Shown here one piece after another: positions 1 to 8,870 of a stretch of 64,000 bases of DNA. Numbering within the stretch: the first letter of the stretch is position 1; the number at the start of each line of letters is the position of its first letter. A model generated the notes under the pieces. The model was not told the DNA's origin. It worked only from the letters and a program-made list of their open reading frames with translations, and ran no database searches. This DNA is from Streptomyces cinereus (GTDB lineage: Bacteria > Pseudomonadota > Gammaproteobacteria > Pseudomonadales > Moraxellaceae): assembly GCA_014647715.1 (NCBI GenBank), contig BMPS01000009.1:1-64000 (forward strand), written 5' to 3'. A program made the translations under genes and the position numbers.

Positions 1-217
1 CTAATAGCAAGAGCTTGCGCCCCCTTTCACCCGTAGGTCGTATGCGGTATTAATTCGAGTTTCCCCGAGCTATCCCCCACTACTAGGCAGATTCCTAAAT
101 GTTACTCACCCGTCCGCCACTAATCATCTCTAGCAAGCTAGAGTTTCATCGTTCGACTTGCATGTGTTAAGCCTGCCGCCAGCGTTCAATCTGAGCCATG
201 ATCAAACTCTTCAGTTT
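1..217 (-). rRNA. rrs: 16S rRNA, 5' end (partial)
   Basis: Read on the minus strand this is the first ~217 nt of a small-subunit rRNA. It has the universal AGAGTTTGATCATGGCTCAG primer-8F site (193-212) and continues into the conserved GAACGCTGGCGGCAGGC and GCAAGTCGAACG stretches and the V1 and V2 regions. The 5' end is set at 217 by analogy with the E. coli start AAATTGAAGAGTTTG; here it reads AAACTGAAGAGTTTG. The rest of the gene lies beyond the left edge. The sequence looks like Moraxella/Acinetobacter, but I could not run a database comparison. Confidence 0.97.
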
Positions 218-226
218 AATCTTTCT

Positions 227-259
227 ATCTATTGTCACCGCTACGCAGTGTCAATAGAT
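227..259 (-). other. pre-16S leader hairpin
   Basis: The arms 227-238 and 248-259 are inverted repeats of 12 bases with one mismatch, lying only 10 bases upstream of the mature 16S 5' end. A hairpin here in the precursor transcript could take part in 16S maturation. The function is inferred from position only. Confidence 0.45.
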
Positions 260-610
260 TTAATTTGTTGACTCAATTATTTATACTGTCTTTGCTCAAA
301 TAAACTTACGAGTATCTTCACTCTGACAATACAAATTAATTAAAGTCTTAATTTTATCGCCCTAAGTGAAAATCCACACAAGTTGTTCTTGTGTTTGTTG
401 TTATTTAATGTACCAAAGATATCGTCTATCATCTGGTGAGCTTGATATTGTAATACGTTTTGTTTTACGCTGTCAAGCTTTATTTAATTCTTTCTAAGCT
501 TCGTAACTTGTTTTACTTATTTGTAAACTCTTCGTCGCTCAGTGGTGGCGTATTATACGTGAATCTGGATGGGTGTCAACACCTTTTTTAAAAATTTTCA
601 AATAAAATAA

Positions 611-636
611 AAAATACCGCCTTGCGGCGGTATTTT
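611..636 (-). terminator. Rho-independent terminator of grpE-dnaK
   Basis: The stem ATACCGCC/GGCGGTAT (614-621, 626-633) has a 4-nt loop and is flanked by A and T runs on both sides, so it could act in both directions. It sits 27 bases after the dnaK stop and separates dnaK from the rRNA promoter. Confidence 0.85.
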
Positions 637-662
637 TATCGATGGTTTAATCGGTGAACTGA

Positions 663-2585
663 TTATTTATTGTCATCTTTTACTTCGGTAAATTCTGCAT
701 CAACGACCCCATCATCTTGCTTGGTTTGTTGGGGTTGTGCATCGCCCGCTTCTGCCGTAGCGCCTGTGTCAGCATAGATTTTTTGACTAACAGGTAAGAA
801 GGCATTGTCTAGGGCTTCAAGTTTTGACTTGATGTCATCTAGATTATCTTCTTTGACAGCCAATTCTAGCGCTTTGATAGCTTCTTCTACTGCGGTTTTG
901 TCGCTATCGGTTATTTTGTCAGCCGCATCTTTCATAGCTTTTTGTACGCCATGAATACGACCGTCTGCTTCGTTACGTACTTGCGCAAGTTCAGCAAATT
1001 TGGCATCTTCAGCGGCATTGGCTTCAGCATCACGAATCATTTGCTCAATTTCAGCATCTGATAGACCTGAATCGGCTTTAATTTGGATACTTTGTGCTTT
1101 ACCTGTACCTTTATCTTTAGCCGAGATATTCATGATACCGTCAGCGTTGATGTCAAAGGTAACTTCAATTTGCGGTACGCCACGCGGTGCGGGTGGAATA
1201 TCGGTCAAATCGAAACGTCCAAGCAATTTGTTTTGGGCGGCAATTTTACGCTCACCTTGGTAGACCTGAATAGTTACTGCTGGTTGGTTGTCATCCGCTG
1301 TAGAAAACACTTGTGATTTCTTGGTTGGAATCATGGTGTTTTTCTCGATGATTGGCGTCAACACACCGCCCATGGTTTCGATACCTAGCGTTAACGGTGT
1401 CACATCAAGCAGTAGTACGTCAGTTTTGTCACCAGACAGTACTGCACCTTGAATCGCTGCACCCATCGCTACGGCTTCGTCAGGATTCACATCTTTACGA
1501 GGTTCTTTACCAAAGAATTCTTGAACACGCTGTTGCACCAGTGGCATACGGCTTTGACCACCTACCAGGATAACGTCATCAATATCAGACGCTTTTAATC
1601 CCGCGTCGCTCAGTGCGATTTTACAAGGCTCAATGGTACGGTTGACAAGCGCTTCAGTTAAACTTTCTAACTTGGCACGGGTTACGTTTACCACTAAGTG
1701 TTTTGGACCTGTGGCATCGGCAGTGATGTACGGTAAGTTAATATCGGTGCTTTGCGAGCTTGAAAGTTCGATTTTCGCTTTCTCTGCCGCTTCTTTTAAG
1801 CGTTGCATTGCCAGCGGGTCACCTTTTAGGTTCACACTGTTTTCTTTTTTGAATTCTTCAACCAAGTAGTCGATTAAGGTTAAGTCAAAGTCTTCACCGC
1901 CTAAGAAGGTGTCACCATTGGTTGAAAGCACTTCAAATTGCTGCTCGCCATCAACGTCTGCGATTTCGATGATTGAAATATCGAAAGTACCACCACCTAA
2001 GTCATAAACCGCAATCTTACGGTCTGCCCCGCCTTTTTTGTCCATACCGTAGGCTAAAGCTGCCGCTGTAGGTTCGTTGATAATACGTTTGACATCAAGA
2101 CCTGCGATTTTACCTGCGTCTTTAGTGGCTTGACGTTGGCTGTCATTAAAGTAAGCAGGTACTGTTACTACCGCTTCAGTGACGTTTTCACCCAGATAAT
2201 CTTCTGCAGTTTTTTTCATTTTCTTCAAAACTTCAGCAGAGATTTGAGGTGGTGCTAATTTTTTACCGTTGATGTCAACCCAAGCGTCGCCATTGTCAGC
2301 TTTGACAATTTTATATGGCACCATACCAATGTCTTTTTGCACGACTTTATCTTCAAACTTGCGACCAATCAAACGTTTGATAGCAAATAAGGTATTTTGT
2401 GGGTTGGTTACCGCTTGGCGCTTGGCTGATTGACCGACTAGGATTTCCCCGTCATCTTTATAAGCAACGATTGATGGGGTGGTACGTGCGCCTTCAGCAT
2501 TGTCGATGACTTTAACTTTGTCACCTTCCATCACTGCAACACATGAGTTGGTTGTACCTAAGTCAATACCAATAATTTTAGCCAT
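663..2585 (-). CDS. dnaK: chaperone protein DnaK (Hsp70)
   Basis: This is the ATP-dependent Hsp70 chaperone of the cytosol, which binds exposed hydrophobic peptides and works with DnaJ (encoded at 50.8 kb) and GrpE (encoded just upstream). The protein is 640 aa, the usual length. The nucleotide-binding signature [10 protein letters not shown] is at residues 6-15, followed by the DLGGGTFD phosphate motif, the substrate-binding domain, and the acidic C-terminal tail [11 protein letters not shown] chose the ATG at 2585, preceded by GGAG, over an in-frame TTG five codons upstream, because family members begin [14 protein letters not shown]. It is downstream of grpE in a two-gene unit. Confidence 0.98.
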   Translation of the reverse strand: MAKIIGIDLGTTNSCVAVMEGDKVKVIDNAEGARTTPSIVAYKDDGEILVGQSAKRQAVTNPQNTLFAIKRLIGRKFEDKVVQKDIGMVPYKIVKADNGDAWVDINGKKLAPPQISAEVLKKMKKTAEDYLGENVTEAVVTVPAYFNDSQRQATKDAGKIAGLDVKRIINEPTAAALAYGMDKKGGADRKIAVYDLGGGTFDISIIEIADVDGEQQFEVLSTNGDTFLGGEDFDLTLIDYLVEEFKKENSVNLKGDPLAMQRLKEAAEKAKIELSSSQSTDINLPYITADATGPKHLVVNVTRAKLESLTEALVNRTIEPCKIALSDAGLKASDIDDVILVGGQSRMPLVQQRVQEFFGKEPRKDVNPDEAVAMGAAIQGAVLSGDKTDVLLLDVTPLTLGIETMGGVLTPIIEKNTMIPTKKSQVFSTADDNQPAVTIQVYQGERKIAAQNKLLGRFDLTDIPPAPRGVPQIEVTFDINADGIMNISAKDKGTGKAQSIQIKADSGLSDAEIEQMIRDAEANAAEDAKFAELAQVRNEADGRIHGVQKAMKDAADKITDSDKTAVEEAIKALELAVKEDNLDDIKSKLEALDNAFLPVSQKIYADTGATAEAGDAQPQQTKQDDGVVDAEFTEVKDDNK

Positions 2586-2651
2586 AATTAAATTCTCCAA
2601 TTTTTATTTTGATGGTAAGTGGTGATGAGCACCACGTTGTCTTGTATTTTT

Positions 2652-2680
2652 ATATCGGTTTACCGAGGGTTTTTTTCAAG
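2652..2680 (-). promoter_or_regulatory. possible heat-shock (sigma-32) promoter before dnaK
   Basis: On the minus strand CTTGAAA (2674-2680), a 14-bp spacer and ACCGATAT (2652-2659) resemble the sigma-32 consensus CTTGAAA-N11-16-CCCCATNT. The -35 is exact and the -10 matches 5 of the 7 specified bases. It lies in the 161-bp grpE-dnaK gap and could give dnaK its own heat-shock start. Confidence 0.35.
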
Positions 2681-2746
2681 CAGTTAGCAAAAGTTTTTTG
2701 CTACGCTTGTTACCAATCGGTCAATCCGTTGTTTACTGCTTGCCTA

Positions 2747-3328
2747 CTAGCTGCCCACGCGAACCATGGCTGGGCGCAATAAACGCTCATTTAGCGTATA
2801 ACCTTTTTGTAGTACTTGACCGACTTGGTTGGCGCTTGCCTCTGGGTCGATACCCACGGCTTCATGCAGGTCAGCATTGAATGTTTCGCCTTGTGGATCG
2901 ACCACTTTTACGCCGTATCTTTCTAGCACCGTAAGCAGCGATTTGTGGGTAAGTTTGACGCCTTCAAGCACGGGATCATTGTCAGATTGGCTACTTTCAA
3001 TTGCACGTTCAAGGTTATCCACGGTTTCTAATAGGTCTTTGGCAAACTTTTCTAAGGCAAATTTTTTGGTTTTTTCGGTTTCTTGCTCCATGCGGTTGCG
3101 CGCATTGTAGGCTTCAGCATTGGCACGGGCATGGGCTTCTTTGGCTTCTTTGACTTGACCTTCAAGCTCGGCAATACGCTGCTCGTAAGTGCTCAAATTA
3201 ATGTCGCTAGGAATGGTTTTTTGCTCGTTACTTGGCTCAAACTGTTCCATGGCATCTTTTAACTCCGTTGAGACGGCGTCAGTTTGATTTTGCGGTTGCG
3301 TATTTTGGTTGTTATCAGCTGAATTCAT
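2747..3328 (-). CDS. grpE: nucleotide exchange factor GrpE
   Basis: GrpE is the homodimeric nucleotide exchange factor that releases ADP from DnaK. At 193 aa it is of normal size. It has a charged, Q/N-rich disordered N-terminus (about 1-45), a long coiled-coil segment rich in E, K and A (about 48-105), and the C-terminal beta domain with GVKVVDPQGETFNADLHEAV and the family ending RLLRPAMVRV. The start is the ATG at 3328, with GGAG 10 bases upstream; an in-frame TTG one codon earlier is less likely. It is co-oriented with dnaK, 161 bp ahead of it. Confidence 0.97.
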   Translation of the reverse strand: MNSADNNQNTQPQNQTDAVSTELKDAMEQFEPSNEQKTIPSDINLSTYEQRIAELEGQVKEAKEAHARANAEAYNARNRMEQETEKTKKFALEKFAKDLLETVDNLERAIESSQSDNDPVLEGVKLTHKSLLTVLERYGVKVVDPQGETFNADLHEAVGIDPEASANQVGQVLQKGYTLNERLLRPAMVRVGS

Positions 3329-3408
3329 CAATCATCACTCCTATTATCAAAGTAACCGTCACCAAGGTAACAGTTACACATTAAAACAGTTAAAGTTATT
3401 GGCTTTGA

Positions 3409-3434
3409 TAATGGTTAATCCCTTTGATTTCAAG
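3409..3434 (-). promoter_or_regulatory. possible heat-shock (sigma-32) promoter before grpE
   Basis: On the minus strand an exact -35 CTTGAAA (3428-3434) is followed after 11 bases by AACCATTA (3409-3416), a partial match to CCCCATNT. It lies 81 bases upstream of the grpE start. Heat-shock control of grpE-dnaK is the norm in this class; the site itself is a motif match only. Confidence 0.4.
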
Positions 3435-3567
3435 AGTGAGTCGCATTATTTGCGGGTCAAAATGGCGTTTTTCCTATGAAATCCACACTAAATTTGCGTA
3501 TTTATGAAATTAGGGATTAAAAATCGCTAGAAACATGGTTAAAAACAACATGGCTAAAAACATGGCG

Positions 3568-4173
3568 TTAAGCGCGTACCTGTTGTTGGGTGAGGGCATC
3601 AAAAATTTGGCTAGGTCGAACAAATCTAAGGGTGTCGCCGAGTAAATAACCGATGGCATCACCGAAGTAATGATAAGCAGCCGCAAAATCAGTAGCAGGC
3701 GTTAGCCCCGATAGGTTACAACTCGTGGATACCAGAAATCCAAATGGGTTATTGTTGTCTGCGTGGGCGATGTGATTGCATAGTTCGGCAATCATCGGAT
3801 GGCTAATCACTCGTATGGCTAAGCTATCTCGCCCACCTGTAACCCACTCGGGGATTTTTCCTTGCAATGTCGCAGGAATTGGTAACAACCAAGTGGTGGC
3901 TTGTGCATCGCTAGACTGCCAACTTGCCGCAATGCTATCAACTACTTGCTTTGGTAACGGCTGTAAAAATGGCTGAATATGCGCGATATCGCCTGTGATA
4001 ACAATCATACCTTTTTCAATTGGACGTTGTTTAATCGCTAAAATCTGTTTCACTGCTGTTTCGTTAAATGGGTCACAGCCGATTCCCCACACCGCTTCGG
4101 TTGGATAAGCCAGTAGATTGCCGGCTTGTAAAAATTGCTGAACTGCATCGAGCTGAGTGTCATTAAATTGCAT
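3568..4173 (-). CDS. tsaC: threonylcarbamoyl-AMP synthase
   Basis: TsaC makes threonylcarbamoyl-adenylate from threonine, bicarbonate and ATP, the first step of the universal t6A37 modification of ANN-decoding tRNAs. The 201-aa protein is a single YrdC domain of short TsaC type, without the Sua5 extension. It shows LLAYPTEAVWGIGCDP (20-35), the KQR substrate motif (48-50) and a later STSCNLSG segment. GAGG lies 7 bases before the ATG. It follows dprA by 48 bp on the same strand, an arrangement also found in enterobacteria (dprA...yrdC). Confidence 0.93.
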   Translation of the reverse strand: MQFNDTQLDAVQQFLQAGNLLAYPTEAVWGIGCDPFNETAVKQILAIKQRPIEKGMIVITGDIAHIQPFLQPLPKQVVDSIAASWQSSDAQATTWLLPIPATLQGKIPEWVTGGRDSLAIRVISHPMIAELCNHIAHADNNNPFGFLVSTSCNLSGLTPATDFAAAYHYFGDAIGYLLGDTLRFVRPSQIFDALTQQQVRA

Positions 4174-4221
4174 TATATACCTCGATTATTTGGTAGTTTT
4201 TTTGCTTGTGGCTTATCAAAA

Positions 4222-5451
4222 TTAAGGGCGGCAGCGCATATATAGACCGCCGCGCTGCATCACCAGTCCCATGAGTTCAAGCTCAATCAGCCAGCCCATG
4301 AGTGTGGCAATATCGGTGCGGGTCTTATCGACCAAGCTGTCTAAATCTTGCCCGACCCAGTCGAGTTGATTAAGTAGAGTCTGCAAATGCGGCGCCACAT
4401 CCATCGCCAATGGCGCTTGGTGCGGCAGGGTGTTTGACGCTGATTCGGACGGTAATTGGGGGCTATTGCTCACTGCCTGTGCAACTATCGGCGTTGTTTC
4501 AGCCTCGGTGACTTTGACAAGCGGTGATTTAAAAATTGATAAGTCTTCCAAAATTTGTGATGGATGATCGACCAAGGTCGCACCCTCACGAATCAATTGG
4601 TGGCAACCTTTGGCGTTGAGGTTGTCAATATGACTAGGAATAGCAAAAACTTGTTTGCCTTGCTCGTTGGCTTCTCTGGCCGTGATGAGCGAGCCGCTTT
4701 TGGCAGCGGCTTCTACAACCAGAGTTGCCAAACTTAGCCCAGCGACGAGACGATTGCGCCTTGGAAAATGGTAACGATTGCTCGGCATATCAGGCAATAA
4801 TTCACTAATGACGCAGCCACCTGACGCAATAATATGGGCTTTAAGGCTGGCGTGATTTTTTGGATAACAATGTTTAATACCATTGCCCAGTACCGCAATA
4901 GTACCACCTTGTGTGCCCGTCATCTGTAGACTTAACGCACCTAAATGCGCTTGTTTGTCAATCCCTTCTGCCATGCCACTGGTGACCCATAAGCCTTCGT
5001 GCGCCAAATATTGCGCCATATCAAAGGCAATTTTTTCGGCATGTGGGCTAGGTTTACGACTTCCAACAATCGCCAATTGTGGTTGGCTTAAGGCAGATAA
5101 GTTGCCTTGATACAATAGCAAAGGGGGTGGGTCATAGATGTTTTTTAACTGAGTCGGATATAAAGGGTCATTATCAAACACCACACCATACTGCCCTTGT
5201 GATAGTTCTAATAGCGTATCATTCAAAAACTGGCTGGTTCGACTGGCGCTGATAAACTCAGCAAAGCGTTTGTGGTGATTATCATGCAAGCCCAGCGCTT
5301 GCCAATCTGCCAGCTTGGCTTGAATGGCTTGTTCAGCGCTACCAAAGCGCGCTACAAGCTTATTATAAACAGGTACAGATAAGTTCACTAAATGCCATAA
5401 CAATAGGGCAGCCTGCTGCGCCGGGTTTAGGTTAGGCTGATAGTCCTGCAT
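4222..5451 (-). CDS. dprA: DNA-processing protein DprA
   Basis: DprA binds incoming single-stranded DNA during natural transformation, protects it and loads RecA. The protein is about 409 aa. The central Rossmann-like domain has LAIVGSRKPSPHAEKIA, TSGMAEGIDKQAH and PRRNRLVAGLS; the C-terminal region (about 345-405) resembles the DML1 winged-helix domain. The start may be the GTG at 5454 or the ATG at 5451; AAGGA is suitably placed for either. comM, another transformation gene, lies at 61.4 kb in this window, consistent with a naturally competent lineage. Confidence 0.95.
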   Translation of the reverse strand: MQDYQPNLNPAQQAALLLWHLVNLSVPVYNKLVARFGSAEQAIQAKLADWQALGLHDNHHKRFAEFISASRTSQFLNDTLLELSQGQYGVVFDNDPLYPTQLKNIYDPPPLLLYQGNLSALSQPQLAIVGSRKPSPHAEKIAFDMAQYLAHEGLWVTSGMAEGIDKQAHLGALSLQMTGTQGGTIAVLGNGIKHCYPKNHASLKAHIIASGGCVISELLPDMPSNRYHFPRRNRLVAGLSLATLVVEAAAKSGSLITAREANEQGKQVFAIPSHIDNLNAKGCHQLIREGATLVDHPSQILEDLSIFKSPLVKVTEAETTPIVAQAVSNSPQLPSESASNTLPHQAPLAMDVAPHLQTLLNQLDWVGQDLDSLVDKTRTDIATLMGWLIELELMGLVMQRGGLYMRCRP

Positions 5452-5533
5452 CACGTATATTCCTTAGGCATGTATATGGCTTATGGTGTTTGCTATTATA
5501 AATTTTTCTCACGATAAAAACTTTAAAGACAGC

Positions 5534-5558
5534 AAAGCCAGTCAAGATGACTGGCTTT
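5534..5558 (-). terminator. hairpin after the LysM gene
   Basis: A perfect 10-bp inverted repeat AAAGCCAGTC/GACTGGCTTT with a 5-nt loop lies 70 bases downstream of the LysM gene and 83 bases before dprA. The following T tract is weak, so it may be a leaky terminator or a processing hairpin. Confidence 0.55.
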
Positions 5559-5574
5559 TGAACAATCGCTTACC

Positions 5575-5594
5575 AAGCAAGCAAGCAAGCAAGC
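5575..5594. repeat. (AAGC)5 tetranucleotide tandem repeat
   Basis: Five perfect tandem copies of AAGC sit in the gap between the LysM gene and dprA, followed by degenerate AAGC copies up to about 5610. Tetranucleotide runs are typical slipped-strand sites in Moraxella and Haemophilus, but this one is intergenic and lies closer to the LysM stop than to the dprA start. Confidence 0.9.
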
Positions 5595-5627
5595 ATAAGC
5601 AAGGGCAAGCAAAGGTGAGTGAAATCG

Positions 5628-6731
5628 TTAGTTGCCGACCGTAGGCAATAAAAAATCTTGCTCATGAATTGGTGATTCAGCATCGAGTACATAAGCGTAG
5701 CTAATATCGTTAAATGCTTTAAATACCATCACATGACCGATTTGCTCACTTGGCAAGCGTACTGCCCCACCCTTCACGGGTGAATAGTCGTCCAAGACTA
5801 AGGCGCCTTTTTGATAAACTGTCAACACATCGCCTGGCTCAGCGCCTTGGCTGGTGCCCAAATTAATGGCAATTACCCCATCTCGACCCGCACTACTAAT
5901 GGAATTTAAAATACGAATCACGCGACCGCCACGGGTAACGCTGGCAGGTTTTGGATAAAAAGCGGGTGGCAAGTACTGACCGACTTCGACAAACACACGG
6001 TCACCTTCGCGCACTTCTTGACCATACGATTTTTTAAGCTCGATACTAGAAACACCGTTTGATGCTACGCTAGTGACGATACCTGCGGCAACTTGGGTGA
6101 CTTCAAGACCGATAACTTTACGGGTGGTTGGGTCAACATACGGTTCGCCCTCACGATACACACCATAGCGTTGTCCCACAATGAGTGGCACGCCTTTGGC
6201 ATAGATTTTGTTACCGACACCTGTGATAATGTTTTTATCTTTTGAAGCAAGGACATAGGGGGTAGTTTTAAAGTCATCAGGCGATACGATGATATTGCGC
6301 TCAAGCCATGTTTCAATGGCAGTCAAAGGAATCGCAGCGATACTACCTGCAGCACTCACTACTGTGGTTGTAGTGACTGGCGCGTTCATGGCTTTTTCAA
6401 TGCCTGCACAGCCTTCACCCGTATCTACACCGACCAATTTTTGCCCTTTAATCACACATAAGATAATCACATCTTTTGGATAAATCAGATGCGGATTACG
6501 AATCTGCTTATTGGTCGCCCAAATTTCTTTCCAGCGCCACGGACTTTCTAAGAATTTACCGGAGATATCCCAAAGCGTATCACCTTTTTTTACTACATAA
6601 CGGTTGGGAGCATCGGCTTTGACACGAGGCGGCGGGTTGTTAGCAGCGGCTAGCGAAGTCACTGTCATACCTAGGGTTGCCAACAAAGCGAAGGATAATT
6701 TTTTCATTGTCGTGGTGTTATAGTTTGTCAT
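5628..6731 (-). CDS. exported LysM-domain protein
   Basis: This is a predicted periplasmic or cell-wall-associated protein. A signal peptide (MKKLSFALLATLGMTVTSLAAA, split here by position as residues 9-30) precedes one LysM domain (about 44-92, RYVVKKGDTLWDISGKFL...IYPKDVI), which binds peptidoglycan glycan strands. The remaining ~270 residues are of unknown function and include a repeated beta-rich segment. Related proteins are encoded next to dprA and def in many gammaproteobacteria. The start could be 6731 or the internal ATG at 6707; the latter gives a more typical signal peptide, but neither has a strong ribosome-binding site. Confidence 0.88.
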   Translation of the reverse strand: MTNYNTTTMKKLSFALLATLGMTVTSLAAANNPPPRVKADAPNRYVVKKGDTLWDISGKFLESPWRWKEIWATNKQIRNPHLIYPKDVIILCVIKGQKLVGVDTGEGCAGIEKAMNAPVTTTTVVSAAGSIAAIPLTAIETWLERNIIVSPDDFKTTPYVLASKDKNIITGVGNKIYAKGVPLIVGQRYGVYREGEPYVDPTTRKVIGLEVTQVAAGIVTSVASNGVSSIELKKSYGQEVREGDRVFVEVGQYLPPAFYPKPASVTRGGRVIRILNSISSAGRDGVIAINLGTSQGAEPGDVLTVYQKGALVLDDYSPVKGGAVRLPSEQIGHVMVFKAFNDISYAYVLDAESPIHEQDFLLPTVGN

Positions 6732-7102
6732 AGCCCAATACTCAAGGTTAACGGCTTAACGCTTTAAAATGGCATATGCTTTACCATCACTTATAAAAAT
6801 CATAGCCGAATGTTGTGTTATGTGTCGCAAAATCACCCATAATTTGCACTATGTAAATTTTGGTTAGCATAGCATAAAATTATTGGAGCTTCATAAATTT
6901 TCTCTTTAATTCTCTTTAAATAGTTTTTTTAAATAATTGGTTTTGGTGGATTTTAATCACTCAATGATTATCATTGATTATTTGCTATTGTGAAGCGATT
7001 GGTTTGCACCTATATATAAGTTATAGTAGCCAAACTTTAGCGTTTGCGTTACCCTATGCCAATTTTTTTAGATAACTTTGCAATATTAACAGTTGACCGA
7101 TT
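6732..7102. promoter_or_regulatory. divergent LysM/def intergenic region with Fur-like palindrome
   Basis: This 371-bp AT-rich gap between divergent genes must hold both promoters. Two overlapping def promoter candidates are TTGTGA-N17-TATATA and TTGGTT-N17-TATAGT (about 6989-7030). A perfect 15-bp palindrome CAATGAT-T-ATCATTG lies at 6962-6976; its core differs at one base from the 13-bp heart of the Fur box (AATGATAATCATT), but the outer arms do not match. No ORF is evident. Confidence 0.4.
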
Positions 7103-7633
7103 ATGACTTTACGTACCATTTTAAATTACCCAGATCCGAGGCTTCGTACCCTTGCCAAGCCTGTCACCCACTTTGATGATGAGCTAAAAACCTTGATTGA
7201 TGATATGTTTGAAACCATGTATGCCGCCAAAGGTATTGGTCTGGCGGCGACACAAGTGGATGAGCATATTCAATTGGTGGTGATGGACTTATCTGAAGAT
7301 GGCAGCCAGCCTCGGGTGTTTATCAATCCCATTGTGACCCCGTTAGCCGATGAATTATATAGCTACGAAGAAGGGTGTTTGTCTGTGCCGGAATATTATG
7401 ACAAAGTCGATAGACCCAAACATGTCAAAATTGAAGCACTCGATGCCCAGGGCAACGTGTTTGTTGAAGAAGCACAAGGCCTGCTTGCCGTATGTATCCA
7501 ACATGAAATTGACCACTTAAATGGTAAAGTTTTTGTGGATTATTTATCCAAGCTCAAACAAGACCGTGCGCGTGATAAGGTGCGTAAAGTTGTCAAACAG
7601 CGTGAAAAAGATGCTGAACATAAAAGATTGTGA
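7103..7633 (+). CDS. def: peptide deformylase
   Basis: Def removes the N-formyl group from nascent proteins; it is a ferrous-iron metalloenzyme acting at the ribosome exit. The protein is 176 aa with all three family motifs: GIGLAATQ (44-51), EGCLSVP (90-96; metal ligand Cys92) and QHEIDH (133-138; ligands His134 and His138, catalytic Glu135). The basic C-terminal helix (about 150-176) is usual for proteobacterial type 1 enzymes. fmt, its usual operon partner, is at 37.9 kb instead. hisB follows after 22 bp. Confidence 0.97.
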   Translation: MTLRTILNYPDPRLRTLAKPVTHFDDELKTLIDDMFETMYAAKGIGLAATQVDEHIQLVVMDLSEDGSQPRVFINPIVTPLADELYSYEEGCLSVPEYYDKVDRPKHVKIEALDAQGNVFVEEAQGLLAVCIQHEIDHLNGKVFVDYLSKLKQDRARDKVRKVVKQREKDAEHKRL

Positions 7634-7655
7634 TTTTTAACTGTAAGGGAAAACC

Positions 7656-8258
7656 ATGACCACTCGCCCATCGCGTATCGCCACCGTCACACGAAATACC
7701 GCCGAAACCCAAATCACCGTGTCTATCAACCTTGACGGTACCGGTCAAGGCAGCATTGACACGGGCGTGCCATTTCTTGACCATATGCTTGACCAAATCA
7801 AACGTCATGGCTTAATTGACATGGATATCACCTGTAACGGTGACACCCACATTGACGACCATCACAGCGTGGAAGATGTCGGTATCACGCTAGGTCAAGC
7901 CTTCAAACAAGCGATTGGTGATAAAAAAGGCATCGTGCGTTATGGACATTTTTATGCTCCGCTCGATGAAAGCCTTAGCCGTGCGGTAGTGGATATTTCA
8001 GGTCGCCCTGGACTGCACATGGATATCCCGTTTACCCGTGCGATGATTGGTGGGTTTGATGTGGATTTGTTCAGTGAATTTTTCTATGGCTTTGTCAATC
8101 ATGCCATGATAACTATCCATTTGGATAACTTAAAAGGCAAAAACAGCCATCACCAAATTGAAAGTATCTTTAAAGCCTTTGCTCGTGCGCTGCGCATGGC
8201 GGTAGAATATGATGAAAGGGCGTTAGATAGATTGCCAAGCACCAAAGAAAGCTTATGA
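7656..8258 (+). CDS. hisB: imidazoleglycerol-phosphate dehydratase (monofunctional)
   Basis: HisB catalyses the sixth step of histidine synthesis, imidazole-glycerol-phosphate to imidazole-acetol-phosphate. The protein is 200 aa, so it is the single-domain form, not the enterobacterial phosphatase fusion. Manganese-binding histidine motifs are [11 protein letters not shown] (67-77) and NSHHQIE (163-169). GGGA precedes the ATG by 6 bases. No other his gene is near, so histidine genes are dispersed, as in Acinetobacter. It is 22 bp after def and may be co-transcribed with it. Confidence 0.96.
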   Translation: MTTRPSRIATVTRNTAETQITVSINLDGTGQGSIDTGVPFLDHMLDQIKRHGLIDMDITCNGDTHIDDHHSVEDVGITLGQAFKQAIGDKKGIVRYGHFYAPLDESLSRAVVDISGRPGLHMDIPFTRAMIGGFDVDLFSEFFYGFVNHAMITIHLDNLKGKNSHHQIESIFKAFARALRMAVEYDERALDRLPSTKESL

Positions 8259-8266
8259 TTTTGAAT

Positions 8267-8296
8267 AAAAAAGCTCTATAAAAATAGAGCTTTTTT
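8267..8296. terminator. bidirectional terminator between hisB and the gene at 8304
   Basis: A 13-bp perfect stem (AAAAAAGCTCTAT / ATAGAGCTTTTTT, loop AAAA) lies between two convergent genes and has T runs in both directions. It ends only 7 bases from the stop of the minus-strand gene. Confidence 0.9.
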
Positions 8297-8303
8297 ATTG
8301 AAT

Positions 8304-8870
8304 CTATTGTCCGATAACGTCAGTTAGTCTTTTTTCTTCTTTACTTCTAAAGTCTTGATAATGCTCTTTATCTTTATCATAGTCAGGACATTCTGTTAAA
8401 ACGATTTTATTGTCGCTAAGTCCTTTATAAAGTAACTTCGAAAGTATCACAATTTCGTTTAACGCATCTTTTGAAAAACCATTTTCACTTTTTTCAATCA
8501 ATTCTACTTCCGCGCATAAGCCATAATCTATCGCTAGCTTTCCCAAAAAATAATAACCCTTATAATATAACTGATATATCTCAGCTAGAGTTTCAAAGTC
8601 ATTAGGCTTATTTTGTAAAGATAAAAGCAGATTTTTAAGATGAAGCAAATAATAATTGGTGTAATCAATATAGGGATAAATAATTCTCTGAATATCGTCA
8701 AGAGCAAATTTTTGATTAAAGTCTAAGCTAATTAACTCAAAGTAATCATCACCTAATACCTCAGACAAACTGGACTCTTGGTAAATCCAGTTTTCTAAGT
8801 CTTTCAAACTACCGTTTTCCATAATAACTTTGAAAAACGGCAGTTGTAATTCAAGCGGTAATTTTTGCAT
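8304..8870 (-). CDS. hypothetical AT-rich protein, translationally coupled to yajQ
   Basis: A 188-aa acidic, largely helical cytosolic-type protein with no signal peptide, membrane segment or motif I recognise. Its base composition is clearly more AT-rich than its neighbours, suggesting recent acquisition. Its ATG overlaps the yajQ stop as TAATG, so it is probably translated by reinitiation; no good Shine-Dalgarno is visible. The size and composition would fit a small immunity or accessory protein, but that is only a guess and no function is assigned. Confidence 0.75.
   Translation of the reverse strand: MQKLPLELQLPFFKVIMENGSLKDLENWIYQESSLSEVLGDDYFELISLDFNQKFALDDIQRIIYPYIDYTNYYLLHLKNLLLSLQNKPNDFETLAEIYQLYYKGYYFLGKLAIDYGLCAEVELIEKSENGFSKDALNEIVILSKLLYKGLSDNKIVLTECPDYDKDKEHYQDFRSKEEKRLTDVIGQ

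Larger units (their letters stand above)
218..660 (-). promoter_or_regulatory. rRNA operon promoter (P1-like) and leader
   Basis: On the minus strand a consensus sigma-70 promoter is visible: -35 TTGACA at 574-579, a 16-bp spacer, and -10 TATAAT at 552-557. Immediately upstream (580-610) is an A/T-rich block that could serve as an UP element. The roughly 330-nt leader between the promoter and 16S is AT-rich and contains no ORF. A GC-rich stretch follows the -10 (CGCCACC), as is common in stringently controlled rRNA promoters. This is among the clearest promoters in the window. Confidence 0.85.

Noticed and set aside
1000-2500. Long open frames on the plus strand opposite dnaK, and similar ones opposite gyrB, yheS, dnaA and thiC
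   Set aside because: They mirror conserved genes on the other strand, have no ribosome-binding sites, and resemble no protein family.
2685-2703. The TAGCAAAA/TTTTGCTA inverted repeat between grpE and dnaK as a terminator
   Set aside because: The 8-bp stem is A/T-rich and on the transcribed strand is followed by an A run rather than a T run.
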